A stretch of DNA of 16,187 nt from Bacteroidales bacterium (GCA_017647065.1 JAGCLI010000232.1:1-16187), one strand, 5' to 3'; numbered from the stretch's first letter, positions 1 to 8,376 are shown. A program made the numbers and translations. Notes: a model not told the origin generated them from the sequence alone.

Positions 1-14
1 AACCAATATAGAAA

Positions 15-989
15 ATGTTTACACATAAAGATGTAGAATTTCGTTCGATATTTGTGATAAATTGTCTTGAACATCGAACCCTAAGAGTAAGCAACGGAGA
101 ACTAATGCTTGAAGAAACATCAGAAGAAGGCGTAAAAACCTTAACTAAATTGCCATTTCAAAAAATTCTTATGCTATTTGTAATAGGGAATATCAGCATA
201 ACTACTCCCTTGATAGAGAAGTGTAAGAGATTTAATGTAGGCTTAGTAGTAACAAATCTTAGTTTAAGACCAGTGTTTTTTGAAAGCAATTCGGCAGAAT
301 CTAATTTCCTATTACGCAAAAAGCAACACTCTTTACCAAAAGAGGATATAAGCATAGCGAAAGTTCTTGTTAGAAATAAGATTGAAAATCAACTCTCCTT
401 ATTGCAAAAAACAAGGCTGAAAGATAAGCAGACCCTTAAAGCAGAAAAAGTATGCGAAAGAGTATTGTCGCTTATTGATAAACAGAAAGATTATAATCGT
501 TTGATGAGTGTTGAGGGTAATGTTTCAAAAGAGTTTTTTGGAGCGTATTTTCAAAATCTTGATTGGAAGAAAAGACAACCGAGAGTAAAGAACGATGCAA
601 TAAATTCAACGCTTGATATAGGCTATACGATATTGTTTAACTATGTGGAGTGTTTTGTTAGAATGTTTGGATTTGATGTTTATGTTGGAGTTTATCATCG
701 TTTGTGGTTTAGGAGAAAGTCTTTGATTTGCGATTTGGTGGAGCCGTTTCGTTGCATTATTGATAGGGCGGTACGCACGGCATTTAATAGAAAACAATTT
801 AGTGATAAGGATTTTAGTGTCGTAAAAGGTGAATGGCGATTGAGATATGATAAAAACAGGGATTATTGTAAGGTGTTTTTCGATGCACTTCTACCTTATA
901 AAATGGAAATCTTTAAATATGTTCAGTCTTATTATAGATGCTTTATGCGTGGTACGGATACGGCGTCTTATCCAAAGTTTTTAGTGTGA
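15..989 (+). CDS. cas1: CRISPR-associated endonuclease Cas1 (type V-A)
   Basis: Cas1 is the metal-dependent integrase that, with Cas2, inserts new spacers into the CRISPR array. The 324-residue length fits the type V-A branch. The metal-binding residues are visible: Glu167 in MSVEGN, His228 in GVYHRL, and Asp240 and Glu243 in the stretch CDLVEPFR, which matches the family pattern of His, then Asp/Glu, followed by FR. The N-terminal beta domain (about 1-85) and the helical C-terminal domain are both present. The start is an ATG 14 bases into the window and agrees with the N-terminus remembered from other type V-A Cas1 proteins. Its stop TGA overlaps the cas2 ATG by one base, so the two are translationally coupled. 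The usual upstream partner cas4 would lie outside the window. The subtype call is supported mainly by the nearby cas12a. Confidence 0.95.
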   Translation: MFTHKDVEFRSIFVINCLEHRTLRVSNGELMLEETSEEGVKTLTKLPFQKILMLFVIGNISITTPLIEKCKRFNVGLVVTNLSLRPVFFESNSAESNFLLRKKQHSLPKEDISIAKVLVRNKIENQLSLLQKTRLKDKQTLKAEKVCERVLSLIDKQKDYNRLMSVEGNVSKEFFGAYFQNLDWKKRQPRVKNDAINSTLDIGYTILFNYVECFVRMFGFDVYVGVYHRLWFRRKSLICDLVEPFRCIIDRAVRTAFNRKQFSDKDFSVVKGEWRLRYDKNRDYCKVFFDALLPYKMEIFKYVQSYYRCFMRGTDTASYPKFLV

Positions 990-1258
990 TGTTAGTTGTA
1001 AGTTATGATATAAGTGATGATAAACTCCGAACAAGATTTGCAAAAATGCTTACAAAGAACGGTGCTATTCGTTTGCAATATTCGGTTTATGAGGTTAATA
1101 ACACAAAAAGAATTATGGAAAACCTGAAATTAAAGATTGATTCTTTTGCAAAAGAGTTTACGGGAGGGGATAGCGTAATTGTTTTTGATGTTGCAAACGT
1201 TAATTTGCAAAAATACGGCAATGCAATACATAGAGATGCCGATATTTTCTACTTTTAG
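989..1258 (+). CDS. cas2: CRISPR-associated protein Cas2
   Basis: Cas2 is the small ferredoxin-fold dimer that scaffolds two Cas1 dimers in the spacer-integration complex. The protein is 89 residues, typical for Cas2. It starts MLVVSYDISDDKLRTRFAK, with the hallmark aspartate after the first beta strand (YD, Asp8), and continues with the conserved RLQYSVYEV strand. The reading frame is open further upstream (from 938), but that extension lies inside cas1. The ATG at 989 overlaps the cas1 stop and is the natural start. The array often follows cas2 in type V-A loci. Here only 64 AT-rich bases follow before the convergent WD40 gene, and no repeat-spacer pattern is seen in them. Confidence 0.95.
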   Translation: MLVVSYDISDDKLRTRFAKMLTKNGAIRLQYSVYEVNNTKRIMENLKLKIDSFAKEFTGGDSVIVFDVANVNLQKYGNAIHRDADIFYF

Positions 1259-1322
1259 AAAAAAATGTTTTGTGTGCTTTTTTTGTAAATTCATCACCTA
1301 CATTTTACAGATAAATTATAAT

Positions 1323-2381
1323 TTAATTATCTTCTTTTTTGTTTTGTAGATAAAGATTATAGTATTTTTCTACCTCTTTAATTGAAAAGTACGCTAAAAA
1401 TAAAGAAAAGAACACGCAAAAGAAAGGTAAAATAATAATTGTATCGACATTATATAAATCACGTATTTTTTCTGGAATTACTTCACCTGGACCATCTACT
1501 TCTGCATTCCATTTTTTTGTTACCCAACCTCCGATGTTAGCACCTTGCGATAGAAAACTTTTTCCATCAGAGCTGTATTTTACTCTTGTATGACAATAGT
1601 AAAAATCTTTGTAAGTTTTTAGAGCAAGTCCAGTTTTTACATTCCAAATCACCATCATACCTTCCCAATCTACAGAAACCAAGTGTTTATTATTAGGACT
1701 AAAATCCATAGACATAATTCCATCAATATGTCCTTTTAAAGTCTGAATACATTTTCCATTATTTATGTCCCAAATGTCTATTCTTCCTTTTGAAGAACTA
1801 GTTGCCAAATATTTACCATTAGGACTAAACGCAATAGAGGCACTTCCACATAAACTTTCGTAACCTTTAATTGTTTGAATACACTTTCCGCTATCTATAT
1901 CCCAAATTCTAATAGTACCATCAGAAGAAGACGAAGCTAATCTCTTTCCATTAGAGCCATATTCTATTGAATTAACCTTTTTTGTATGTCCCTCCAAAGT
2001 TTTAATACACTTTTCGCTATTTATATTCCAAATTTTAATCGTTTTATCATCAGAGGCAGAGGCTAAATGTTTACAATCAGAAGAAAAATCAACATCATTT
2101 ATTTTAGCTGAATGCCCTTTTAATGTTTTAATACAATTAGTTGTTGTAGAATCACAAATATATACAATACTATCATCTTTAAAACGAGAGACAAATTGCT
2201 TGTCAGGACTATGAGGATAGAAGTCCCAAAAATATGTTCCTGCATAAATTTTTTCGGAACCATTACATGAGAGAAATAATAATTGGATAGCAAAAATAAG
2301 AGCAATACCAAATGAGACTATTGCACATATTATCAAAGATTTCATCTCTTTTTTAGGGTTTACTTCTTTTGTCTTTTTCAT
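1323..2381 (-). CDS. WD40-repeat protein with N- and C-terminal membrane segments
   Basis: This 352-residue protein is built of WD40 beta-propeller repeats, which normally serve as protein-binding platforms. Clear repeats span about residues 88-129, 129-171, 172-215 and 216-258, each with the GH start, a D/N-G/D turn and an IW end (for example DDKTIKIW, DGTIRIWD, KGRIDIWD). Weaker blades occur at 59-87 and 259-292, so about six blades. A lysine-rich start (MKKTKEVNPKKEMK) precedes a hydrophobic segment at about 15-37, and a second one lies at about 314-334 before a lysine-rich tail. By the positive-inside rule both ends would be cytoplasmic and the propeller periplasmic. A lipobox-like LFLSC at 35-39 is poor. 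The gene sits on the opposite strand between cas2 and cas12a, which is not usual type V-A content. Its function and any CRISPR link are unknown. Confidence 0.8.
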   Translation of the reverse strand: MKKTKEVNPKKEMKSLIICAIVSFGIALIFAIQLLFLSCNGSEKIYAGTYFWDFYPHSPDKQFVSRFKDDSIVYICDSTTTNCIKTLKGHSAKINDVDFSSDCKHLASASDDKTIKIWNINSEKCIKTLEGHTKKVNSIEYGSNGKRLASSSSDGTIRIWDIDSGKCIQTIKGYESLCGSASIAFSPNGKYLATSSSKGRIDIWDINNGKCIQTLKGHIDGIMSMDFSPNNKHLVSVDWEGMMVIWNVKTGLALKTYKDFYYCHTRVKYSSDGKSFLSQGANIGGWVTKKWNAEVDGPGEVIPEKIRDLYNVDTIIILPFFCVFFSLFLAYFSIKEVEKYYNLYLQNKKEDN

Positions 2382-2543
2382 ATTGTGTCAAGGTTGTTGA
2401 TTTGTTTAATAACGTCATTATTAGTTGTTTTCTTATGTGGATTTTTTTATGCAAAGAATAAAAGATAATTTTCTTAGAAAAAAAATAATAATTCAAGGGG
2501 TTATTTGATACAATTTCTTAAATTTGCAATACACAAAAAAAGA
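2382..2543. other. AT-rich divergent intergenic region, WD40 gene / cas12a
   Basis: This 162-base region separates the divergent WD40 gene and cas12a. It contains A and T tracts but no repeat-spacer pattern, and no copy of the Cas12a repeat stem (TCTAC with a GTAGA partner). The only regulatory signal I can support is the -7-like TAAATTTG at 2519-2526. Confidence 0.4.
2519..2526 (+). promoter_or_regulatory. Putative -7 box of the cas12a promoter
   Basis: TAAATTTG fits the Bacteroidota -7 consensus TAnnTTTG. It ends 17 bases before the chosen ATG of cas12a, implying a very short leader. No TTTG box lies at the expected distance of about 19 bases upstream, so this is a partial match only. It still argues against a TTG start at 2505, which would lie upstream of this box. 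Confidence 0.35.
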
Positions 2544-5500
2544 ATGTTTATGGCAAATTTTGAGAATTTTACAAATCTTTATTCTATTTCAAAAACGCTT
2601 CGTTTTGAATTGCGACCTATTGGAAAGACACAAGACTTTATAGAAAAGCATGGCTTGTTGAAAGAGGACAAACATCGTGCCGATAGTTACAAAAAAGTAA
2701 AGAAACTAATAGATGAATATCATAAAGACTTTATAGAAAAATCGCTTTCGTCTTGTAAATTGAAAATAGAGAGTAATGATAAGAAAGATTCTTTAGAAGA
2801 GTATTGTGAACTTTATAAGAAAAAAGATAAAAGCTAATCAGATAATAAAGCATTCAAAAAGATACAAGACCAATTACGAAGTCAAATTGTAAAAGCTTTT
2901 AATGATAGAGAAGAATTTAAAGAATTAGGTAAAAAAGAGTTGATAACTGATTTGCTTCCTAAGTTTTTAGATGATGAAAACAATAAAGAATTAGTTGAAG
3001 AGTTCAAAACTTTTACTACATATTTCACAGGATTCCATGAAAACCGTAAAAATATGTATTCAAGTGAAGAAAAATCAACTGCAATAGCCTATCGACTAAT
3101 TCACGAAAACCTGCCTAAACATTTAGACAACGTTTCTATTTTTGAAAAACTTAAAACCTCAAAGGTAAGTGAAGACTTTGCAAATATAAGCAAAGATTTG
3201 AAAGAAGAATTGCAAGGAAAGGGTTTAGAAGATTTCTTTATGATAGAATCTTACATTGAATTGCTTTCACAATCTCAAATAGATAGGTATAATGCCTTAA
3301 TAGGAGGAAAGTCGCTTGAAAAGAATAAAAAGATAAAAGGCTTAAACGAATACATAAACCTTTATAATCAAAAGCAAAAAGATAGCAAGGACAGATTACC
3401 AAAATTGAAAATGTTGTACAAACAAATACTAAGCGATAGAGGTGCTTTGTCTTGGTTGCCTGAAACTTTTAGCTCGGATAATGAACTTTTAGAAAAAATA
3501 GAAGAATGTCGTAGAGAATTTACAACAAATGAAGATGGTAAGGGTAGCCTTTTGGAAAAAATCAAACAATTGATAATCTCCCTTGACAAATACGATGTTA
3601 ACAAAATATATATCCGCAACGACATTCAAATAACCAATATTTCACAAAAGGTATTTGGCAGTTATGGAATTATTTATGCAGGATTAAGAGAATTATTAAA
3701 GAAAGATGTTAAGCAAAAAAAGAAAGAAAACATCGAAGACTATGAAGAAAGACTTGAGAAGCTAATAAAAGCCTTAGACAGTATAGCAATAAGCACGATA
3801 GAGGAAGGAGTTGCAAGTTTAGAATTAGAAAATAAAAGCTCAATTGTTGATTATTTTAAACAAAACATTGAAACTCTTTTCGTGGATATAGAAAATAACT
3901 ACTCTAAGGTAAAAGACTTATTGAATATAGAATATTCCAAAGAGTGCAATTTAAAACAAGACAAAGAAAATGTTGAGAAAATCAAAAATTATTTAGACTC
4001 TCTAAAAGCTTTGCAAAGCTATATAAAACCATTATGTGGAAAGGGCAACGAGGCTGAAAAAGATGAAAAATTCTATGGGGACTTTACACAATTATGGGAC
4101 GAGTTTAATAAAATAACTCAACTCTACAATATGGTAAGAAACTATCTTACACAAAAACCTTATTCGGAAGAAAAAATCAAACTAAACTTTCAAAACTCTA
4201 CATTGTTAAAAGGTTGGGACTTAAATAAAGAAAGAGATAATACAAGTGTGTTGTTAAGAAAAGATGGTCTTTACTATCTTGCAATAATGAATAAAAATCA
4301 TAATGCAGTATTTGATATTAAAAACACAAAAGATAAAAACAACGGAGAGTGCTATGAAAAAATAGAATACAAACTCTTACCAGGACCAAATAAAATGCTC
4401 CCCAAAGTTTTTTTATCTACAAAAGGAATTGCAGAATTTAATCCAAGTAATGAATTATTACAAAATTACCAAAACGAAACACATAAAAAAGGCGATAAAT
4501 TTAAGATTGAAGATTGTCATGCTTTGATAGATTTCTTTAAAATCTCAATAGAAAAACATAAAGATTGGAAACATTTTGGATTTGTTTTTTCGGATACAAA
4601 GTCATACGAAGATTTAAGTGGATTTTATAGAGAAGTAGAACATCAAGGATATAAAATCACTTTTAGAAATATTGCTGTTGATTATATTGAATCTTTGGTT
4701 GAAGAAGGCAAAATCTATCTTTTCCAAATCTATAACAAGGATTTTTCGCCTCATAGCAAAGGTACGCCAAACCTTCATACGCTTTATTGGAAAATGCTCT
4801 TTGAAGGAGATAATCTTTCTAATGTAGTATATAAACTAAACGGAGAAGCAGAAGTGTTTTTCAGAAAAAAGAGTTTGCCAAACGATAAACCAACACACCC
4901 GGCAAATGAACCAATAGAACATAAAAACAAATTAAGTGGAGATTATAAGAGCGTATTCCCATATGACTTGATAAAAGACAAACGATACACAGTTGATAAA
5001 TATCAGTTCCATGTTCCGATAACAATAAACTTTAAAAGTGAAAATATTGATAACGTAAATGATAGGGTAAATCAATACATTAGAGAATCAAAAGACCTAC
5101 ATATCATAGGAATTGACCGAGGAGAAAGACATTTACTTTATATTTCGGTTGTTGATTTGCAAGGAAATATAAAGTATCAAACAAGTTTAAATGTTATAAA
5201 TAACTATGATTACCACAATAAACTGACCGAAAGAGAAAAAGAAAGAGACGAAGAACGCAAGAGTTGGCAAACAATAGAAGGAATCAAAGACTTGAAAGAA
5301 GGATACCTTAGTCAAGCGATTCACAAGATATGTAATCTTATGATAGAGTATAACGCTATTGTTGTACTTGAAGATTTGAATTTTGGTTTTATGCGAGGTC
5401 GTCAAAAGTTTGAACATTCCGTTTATCAGAAATTTGAGAAAATGTTGATTGATAAACTGAATTATTTGGCGGACAAGAAGAAAAACCCACAAGAAATTGG

Positions 5501-6260
5501 CGGATTATTGAAGGCATATCAATTAACAAATCAATTTAAAAGCTTTAAGGAATTAGGAAAACAAAGTGGATTTTTATTCTATACACAAGCTTGGAATACA
5601 AGTAAAATAGATCCTGTAACAGGTTTTGTGAATCTTTTCGACACTCGTTACACCAATAAAGAAAATGCAAGAAAATTCTTTTCAAACTTTGAAGATATAC
5701 GTTTCAATAAAGAAAAGAATTATTTTGAATTTGAGTTTGATTACAACAACTTTACTACAAAAGCCGATCAAACAAGGACTAAGTGGACTCTTTGTACATT
5801 TGGAGAAAGAATAGAGACTTTCCGTAATAGTGAAAAGAACTCTCAATGGGATAATAAGACTATTGACTTGACTAATTCGTTCAAAGAATTGTTTGAAAAG
5901 TATGGAATAAATTATTTGGATTTGAAAGAACAAATAGTAAATCAAGAAAAGAAAGAATTTTTTGAAGAATTATTGCACTTACTTCGTCTTACGTTGCAAA
6001 TGCGTAATAGTATAAGCAATACAGATGTGGATTACATAATTTCTCCGATTGCAGATGAGGAAGGAAACTTCTATTTAAGTTCTAAATGTGATGAATCCTT
6101 ACCACAAGATGCCGATGCAAACGGAGCATATAACATTGCAAGAAAAGGAATTATGATAGTAGAGAGAATAAAAGCAAGTAAGAAAGGAGATAAACTTGAT
6201 TTGGCTATTTCAAACAAAGATTGGCTGAAATTCGCACAAAATAAACATTATAGAAAATAA
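2544..6260 (+). pseudogene. cas12a: Type V-A CRISPR effector nuclease Cas12a (Cpf1), interrupted by an in-frame TAA
   Basis: Cas12a processes its own pre-crRNA and uses one RuvC site to cut both strands of target DNA. From the ATG at 2544 (MFMANFENFTNLYSISKTLR) the frame spans 1238 codons, the normal family length, but codon 98 (2835-2837) is TAA. The frame continues unshifted after it, so one base change would restore the gene. RuvC residues are Asp858 (GIDRGERH), Glu943 (VLEDLNFGF) and Asp1191 (DADANGAYN), with the Nuc arginine Arg1154 (QMRNS). The processing triad His785, Lys794 and Lys811 matches the spacing of FnCas12a H843/K852/K869. The PAM-contact motif LLPGPNKMLPKVF is present. The stop falls in a poorly conserved REC1 linker. 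As written, translation yields a 97-residue peptide. A TTG at 2940 could start an 1106-residue remnant lacking the N-terminal part. Natural inactivation, a sequence error or rare readthrough remain possible. Confidence 0.93.
2835..2837 (+). other. Premature in-frame stop codon (TAA) in cas12a
   Basis: The codons read AAA GAT AAA AGC TAA TCA GAT AAT, in the same frame as both halves of Cas12a. The residues on either side (CELYKKKDKS, then SDNKAFKKIQDQLR) continue the homology without gap or shift. The site is therefore a point nonsense change, not an indel. CAA, AAA, GAA and other sense codons are one substitution away. Confidence 0.95.
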
Positions 6261-6268
6261 TAAATTTG
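6261..6268 (+). promoter_or_regulatory. Putative -7 box of the aat promoter
   Basis: TAAATTTG right after the cas12a stop matches the Bacteroidota -7 consensus TAnnTTTG and lies 31 bases before the aat ATG. No good TTTG -33 box is seen. It suggests aat can be transcribed independently of cas12a. Confidence 0.35.
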
Positions 6269-6299
6269 CACAATCTTAACGTAAAATAAAATTAAGAAA

Positions 6300-6971
6300 A
6301 TGGCGGTTTATAGGTTGGATGGTGATTTGTGGTTTCCTAATCCTTATGAGGGAGAGGAGGATGGACTTATTGCAATTGGTGGAGATTTGTTGGAGGATAG
6401 GCTTTTGTTGGCTTATAGCAATGGAATCTTTCCTTGGTTTTCGTTTCGTCATTACAAGGAGCCTTTGTGGTATTGTCCTTTGAAAAGATTTGTTATTTTT
6501 CCCGATGAGATTCACATAAGTCATTCTATGAAACAATTGATTAGGCAAGATAAATACTTGGTTACGGTTAATGAGGACTTTGATGGGGTGATAAATGGTT
6601 GTGCTACGGCTAATAATAGAACGGAAGAATTGGGGGCTTGGCTTGGAGAGAATATGATAAAGGCTTATAAAAGGTTGCATGAGTTGGGTTTTGCTATTAG
6701 TGTTGAAGTGTGGGAGAGGGATGTGGAAGAAAAAGATGGAAGACGTCTTGTTGGGGGGCTTTATGGGGTTACTATTGGAAATGGTTTTATAGGGGAAAGT
6801 ATGTTTTCTCTTGTGCCTAATGCTTCAAAGTTGGCTCTTATCTATCTTGCTAAGATGCTTTCTTCGGTTGGTTGTGCGTTTATTGATTGTCAATTAGAAA
6901 CCTCCCACCTCAAATCAATGGGTGGTAGGTTTATTCCTTATGAAAGGTATATGGAGTTGTTGAGGGGGTAG
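6300..6971 (+). CDS. aat: Leucyl/phenylalanyl-tRNA--protein transferase (Aat)
   Basis: Aat transfers Leu or Phe from charged tRNA to the N-terminal Arg or Lys of proteins, marking them for ClpS/ClpAP degradation in the cytoplasm (bacterial N-end rule). The 223-residue length is standard. Conserved blocks are FPNPYEGEEDGLIAIGGDLL (12-31), LLLAYSNGIFPWF (35-47), GLYGVTIGNGFIGESMFS (153-170) followed by NASKLAL (174-180), and AFIDCQLETSHLKSMGG (193-209), which contains the catalytic-region Asp196 and Gln198. The ATG at 6300 gives the expected N-terminus. The gene is a housekeeping neighbour of the CRISPR locus and uses many more TTG, GTT and GGT codons than cas12a. Its stop is only two bases from the stop of the convergent ATPase gene. 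Confidence 0.95.
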   Translation: MAVYRLDGDLWFPNPYEGEEDGLIAIGGDLLEDRLLLAYSNGIFPWFSFRHYKEPLWYCPLKRFVIFPDEIHISHSMKQLIRQDKYLVTVNEDFDGVINGCATANNRTEELGAWLGENMIKAYKRLHELGFAISVEVWERDVEEKDGRRLVGGLYGVTIGNGFIGESMFSLVPNASKLALIYLAKMLSSVGCAFIDCQLETSHLKSMGGRFIPYERYMELLRG

Positions 6972-6973
6972 GT

Positions 6974-8170
6974 TTAATATAAGAATCCGAAAATCCAAAG
7001 AGGAATTTTGTTTCCTATGGCGTATTCTATATTATCTGCTGCAATAAAGGAGTTATTTATTTTGGCGATTTGTTTTCCGTCTTTACTTGCTCCCCCTATT
7101 TCAAAGGTGTATTTGCTATCTACAATAAAATCTCCTTGTTTTGCATATTCGATAGAATGTTGGTAGGATAGTTGATTAACAAAGAATGTCTCTCGTTCGG
7201 TTCCTATTTCGACTTGTGAAAGGGAAAGAGCGTGTAGAAGGTTGCAGTTTTCTAAATATATTTTATCGGGTTTTTGCATTCTTTTTAGATTTAAGTTGTC
7301 GCTATATAAAAGATTTAGTAGTTTAGATTGGTGTAAATGAGCTAAATAATTGATGATTGTATTGCGACTTAGTTCCGATGTTTGTGCTATTTTACTAATA
7401 TCAACGGAAAAAGGAATATTGCTACTTATTATAGCAAGTAGGCTTTTTAATTTTCTTACGTTTGCAATATCTACTTTGCTTAATTGAGGTAATTCTATCT
7501 CTAAAATCATATTTACTACCTTTTGTACTTGTGTTAGGTAGTCAATGTTTTCTTCTAAGAAAAATGGATAATAGCCTTCTTTTAGGTATTGAGAGAAATG
7601 TTTTAGGGGTTTACATTTAGAAATAATTTGCTCAATAATTTCGTTTGGCTTATCTAAGATTTCTTCTAAGGAAAAGTAGGGAAGAGGAATGTTTTCTTTA
7701 AAGATAAGATATTCTCTAAAAGAAAGTCCTTGTAAGTCATAACTTACACATCGGCGAGAAAGGTCTGCCTCTGCATTAAGTATGTTTAGTAAAGAGGAGC
7801 CGGTGAAAACAACTTTTAAGTCTGGGAATCCGTCATATATGTTTTTTATTTCTCTACTCCAACCTTCGTATTTATGTACTTCATCTAAGAATAAACATTT
7901 GCCTCCTCTTTGATAAAATTGTTCTACTAAATCAATAAGAGAATGTCGTGTGAAATATATGTGATCAAGACTAACATATAGGGCGATATTTGGATTGTTT
8001 CCATAGGTTTTTTTTAGGTATTGTAGCATCATAGTTGTTTTTCCGACTCCTCTTGCACCACGAATGCCGATTAGTCGCGAATTCCAATTGATTTTATTCA
8101 TTAAACTACGTTCAAAAGGCATGTTTAGATGAGATAAAAGACGTAAATGTTGGCTTAAAAGTTGTTCCAT
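6974..8170 (-). CDS. AAA-family ATP-binding protein (AAA_14/DUF4143-type)
   Basis: This cytoplasmic P-loop ATPase belongs to the widespread AAA_14 plus DUF4143 group, whose biological role is not settled. Counting from MEQLLSQHLR, the Walker A motif is GARGVGKTT (38-46), Walker B is CLFLDEVHKYEGW (92-104, Asp96/Glu97), a sensor-like VVFTGSS lies at 120-126, and an arginine pair (SRR) is at 138-140. The C-terminal half contains a winged-helix-like stretch (SELSRNTIINYLAHL) and the DUF4143-like region (KIYLENCNLLHAL, then GDFIVDSKYTFEIGG), which resembles a degenerate PD-(D/E)XK fold. The frame is open to 8209, but that extension covers the likely -7 box at 8197-8204, so I chose the ATG ending at 8170 (398 residues, normal length). 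Palindromic elements upstream suggest autoregulation. Confidence 0.85.
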   Translation of the reverse strand: MEQLLSQHLRLLSHLNMPFERSLMNKINWNSRLIGIRGARGVGKTTMMLQYLKKTYGNNPNIALYVSLDHIYFTRHSLIDLVEQFYQRGGKCLFLDEVHKYEGWSREIKNIYDGFPDLKVVFTGSSLLNILNAEADLSRRCVSYDLQGLSFREYLIFKENIPLPYFSLEEILDKPNEIIEQIISKCKPLKHFSQYLKEGYYPFFLEENIDYLTQVQKVVNMILEIELPQLSKVDIANVRKLKSLLAIISSNIPFSVDISKIAQTSELSRNTIINYLAHLHQSKLLNLLYSDNLNLKRMQKPDKIYLENCNLLHALSLSQVEIGTERETFFVNQLSYQHSIEYAKQGDFIVDSKYTFEIGGASKDGKQIAKINNSFIAADNIEYAIGNKIPLWIFGFLY

Positions 8171-8196
8171 AATTTTCAATATTAAGAAATCTTTTG

Positions 8197-8204
8197 CAAA
8201 GATA
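8197..8204 (-). promoter_or_regulatory. Putative -7 box of the ATPase promoter
   Basis: On the reverse strand this reads TATCTTTG, an exact TAnnTTTG match, 26 bases upstream of the chosen ATG. No TTTG lies at 19 bases; one lies at 24. The big palindrome at 8204-8239 occupies the space where the -33 region would be, as an operator might. Confidence 0.5.
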
Positions 8205-8267
8205 CACAAATTTGCTCAATAGATTAAGCAAATTTGTGTGTTTTTTGTTTAATCCATTGAGCAAATT
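8204..8267. repeat. Nested palindromes / inverted element pair upstream of the ATPase gene
   Basis: A perfect 13-bp inverted repeat (ACACAAATTTGCT at 8204-8216, AGCAAATTTGTGT at 8227-8239) has a 10-base spacer. Overlapping it is a 21-bp element at 8209-8229 (starting AATTTGCTCAAT). It recurs on the opposite strand at 8247-8267 with 19 of 21 identical bases. The cluster abuts the ATPase -7 box and lies in the divergent ATPase/arsR gap, 57 bases from the arsR -33 box. It is best read as a multi-site operator, perhaps for the ATPase itself. The symmetrical part could also form a hairpin in RNA. Confidence 0.75.
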
Positions 8268-8323
8268 AAAGAATTTTTGATATGGAGTTGTTAAAAGGGT
8301 AAGCGTTTTTTTTTGGATTTTTA

Positions 8324-8354
8324 TTTGGTAGTTTAAATAATGTTCGTAATTTTG
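8324..8354 (+). promoter_or_regulatory. arsR promoter
   Basis: TTTG at 8324-8327, a 19-base spacer, then TAATTTTG at 8347-8354 is an exact match to the Bacteroidota primary-sigma promoter. It lies 22 bases before the arsR ATG. The -7 box falls inside the 28-bp element shared with the arsF upstream region, so repressor bound there would block initiation. Confidence 0.75.
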
Positions 8355-8362
8355 CAAACAAC
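8335..8362 (+). promoter_or_regulatory. Putative ArsR operator, copy 1 (upstream of arsR)
   Basis: This 28-base element shares 22 of 28 positions with 8724-8751. The common core is TGTTCGT, two variable bases, then TTTTGC. An imperfect dyad is visible (TTCG, eight bases, CAAA, plus flanking matches). Its overlap with the arsR -7 box fits negative autoregulation, as is usual for ArsR proteins. Binding is inferred. Confidence 0.55.
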
Positions 8363-8376
8363 AAACAAATGAAATA

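Noticed and set aside
1259..1322. CRISPR array after cas2
   Set aside because: Only 64 AT-rich bases, with no repeated unit and no TCTAC/GTAGA stem.
1340..1375. TTGTAGATAAA and TTTCTACC resembling pieces of a Cas12a repeat
   Set aside because: Both lie in the 3' end of the WD40 reading frame, in the wrong order for a repeat stem, and are not repeated.
2505..2543. N-terminal extension of Cas12a from a TTG at 2505
   Set aside because: It overlaps the likely -7 box and adds residues that other Cas12a proteins lack; MFMANFENFTN at 2544 fits the family start.
2940..6260. The downstream Cas12a frame as an independent gene starting at TTG 2940
   Set aside because: It is in the same frame as the 5' part, the homology continues across the stop, and TTG lies mid-domain without a recognisable initiation signal.
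8112..8357. 81-codon reverse frame upstream of the ATPase
   Set aside because: It spans the palindromes and the ATPase promoter and has low-complexity content typical of AT-rich DNA.
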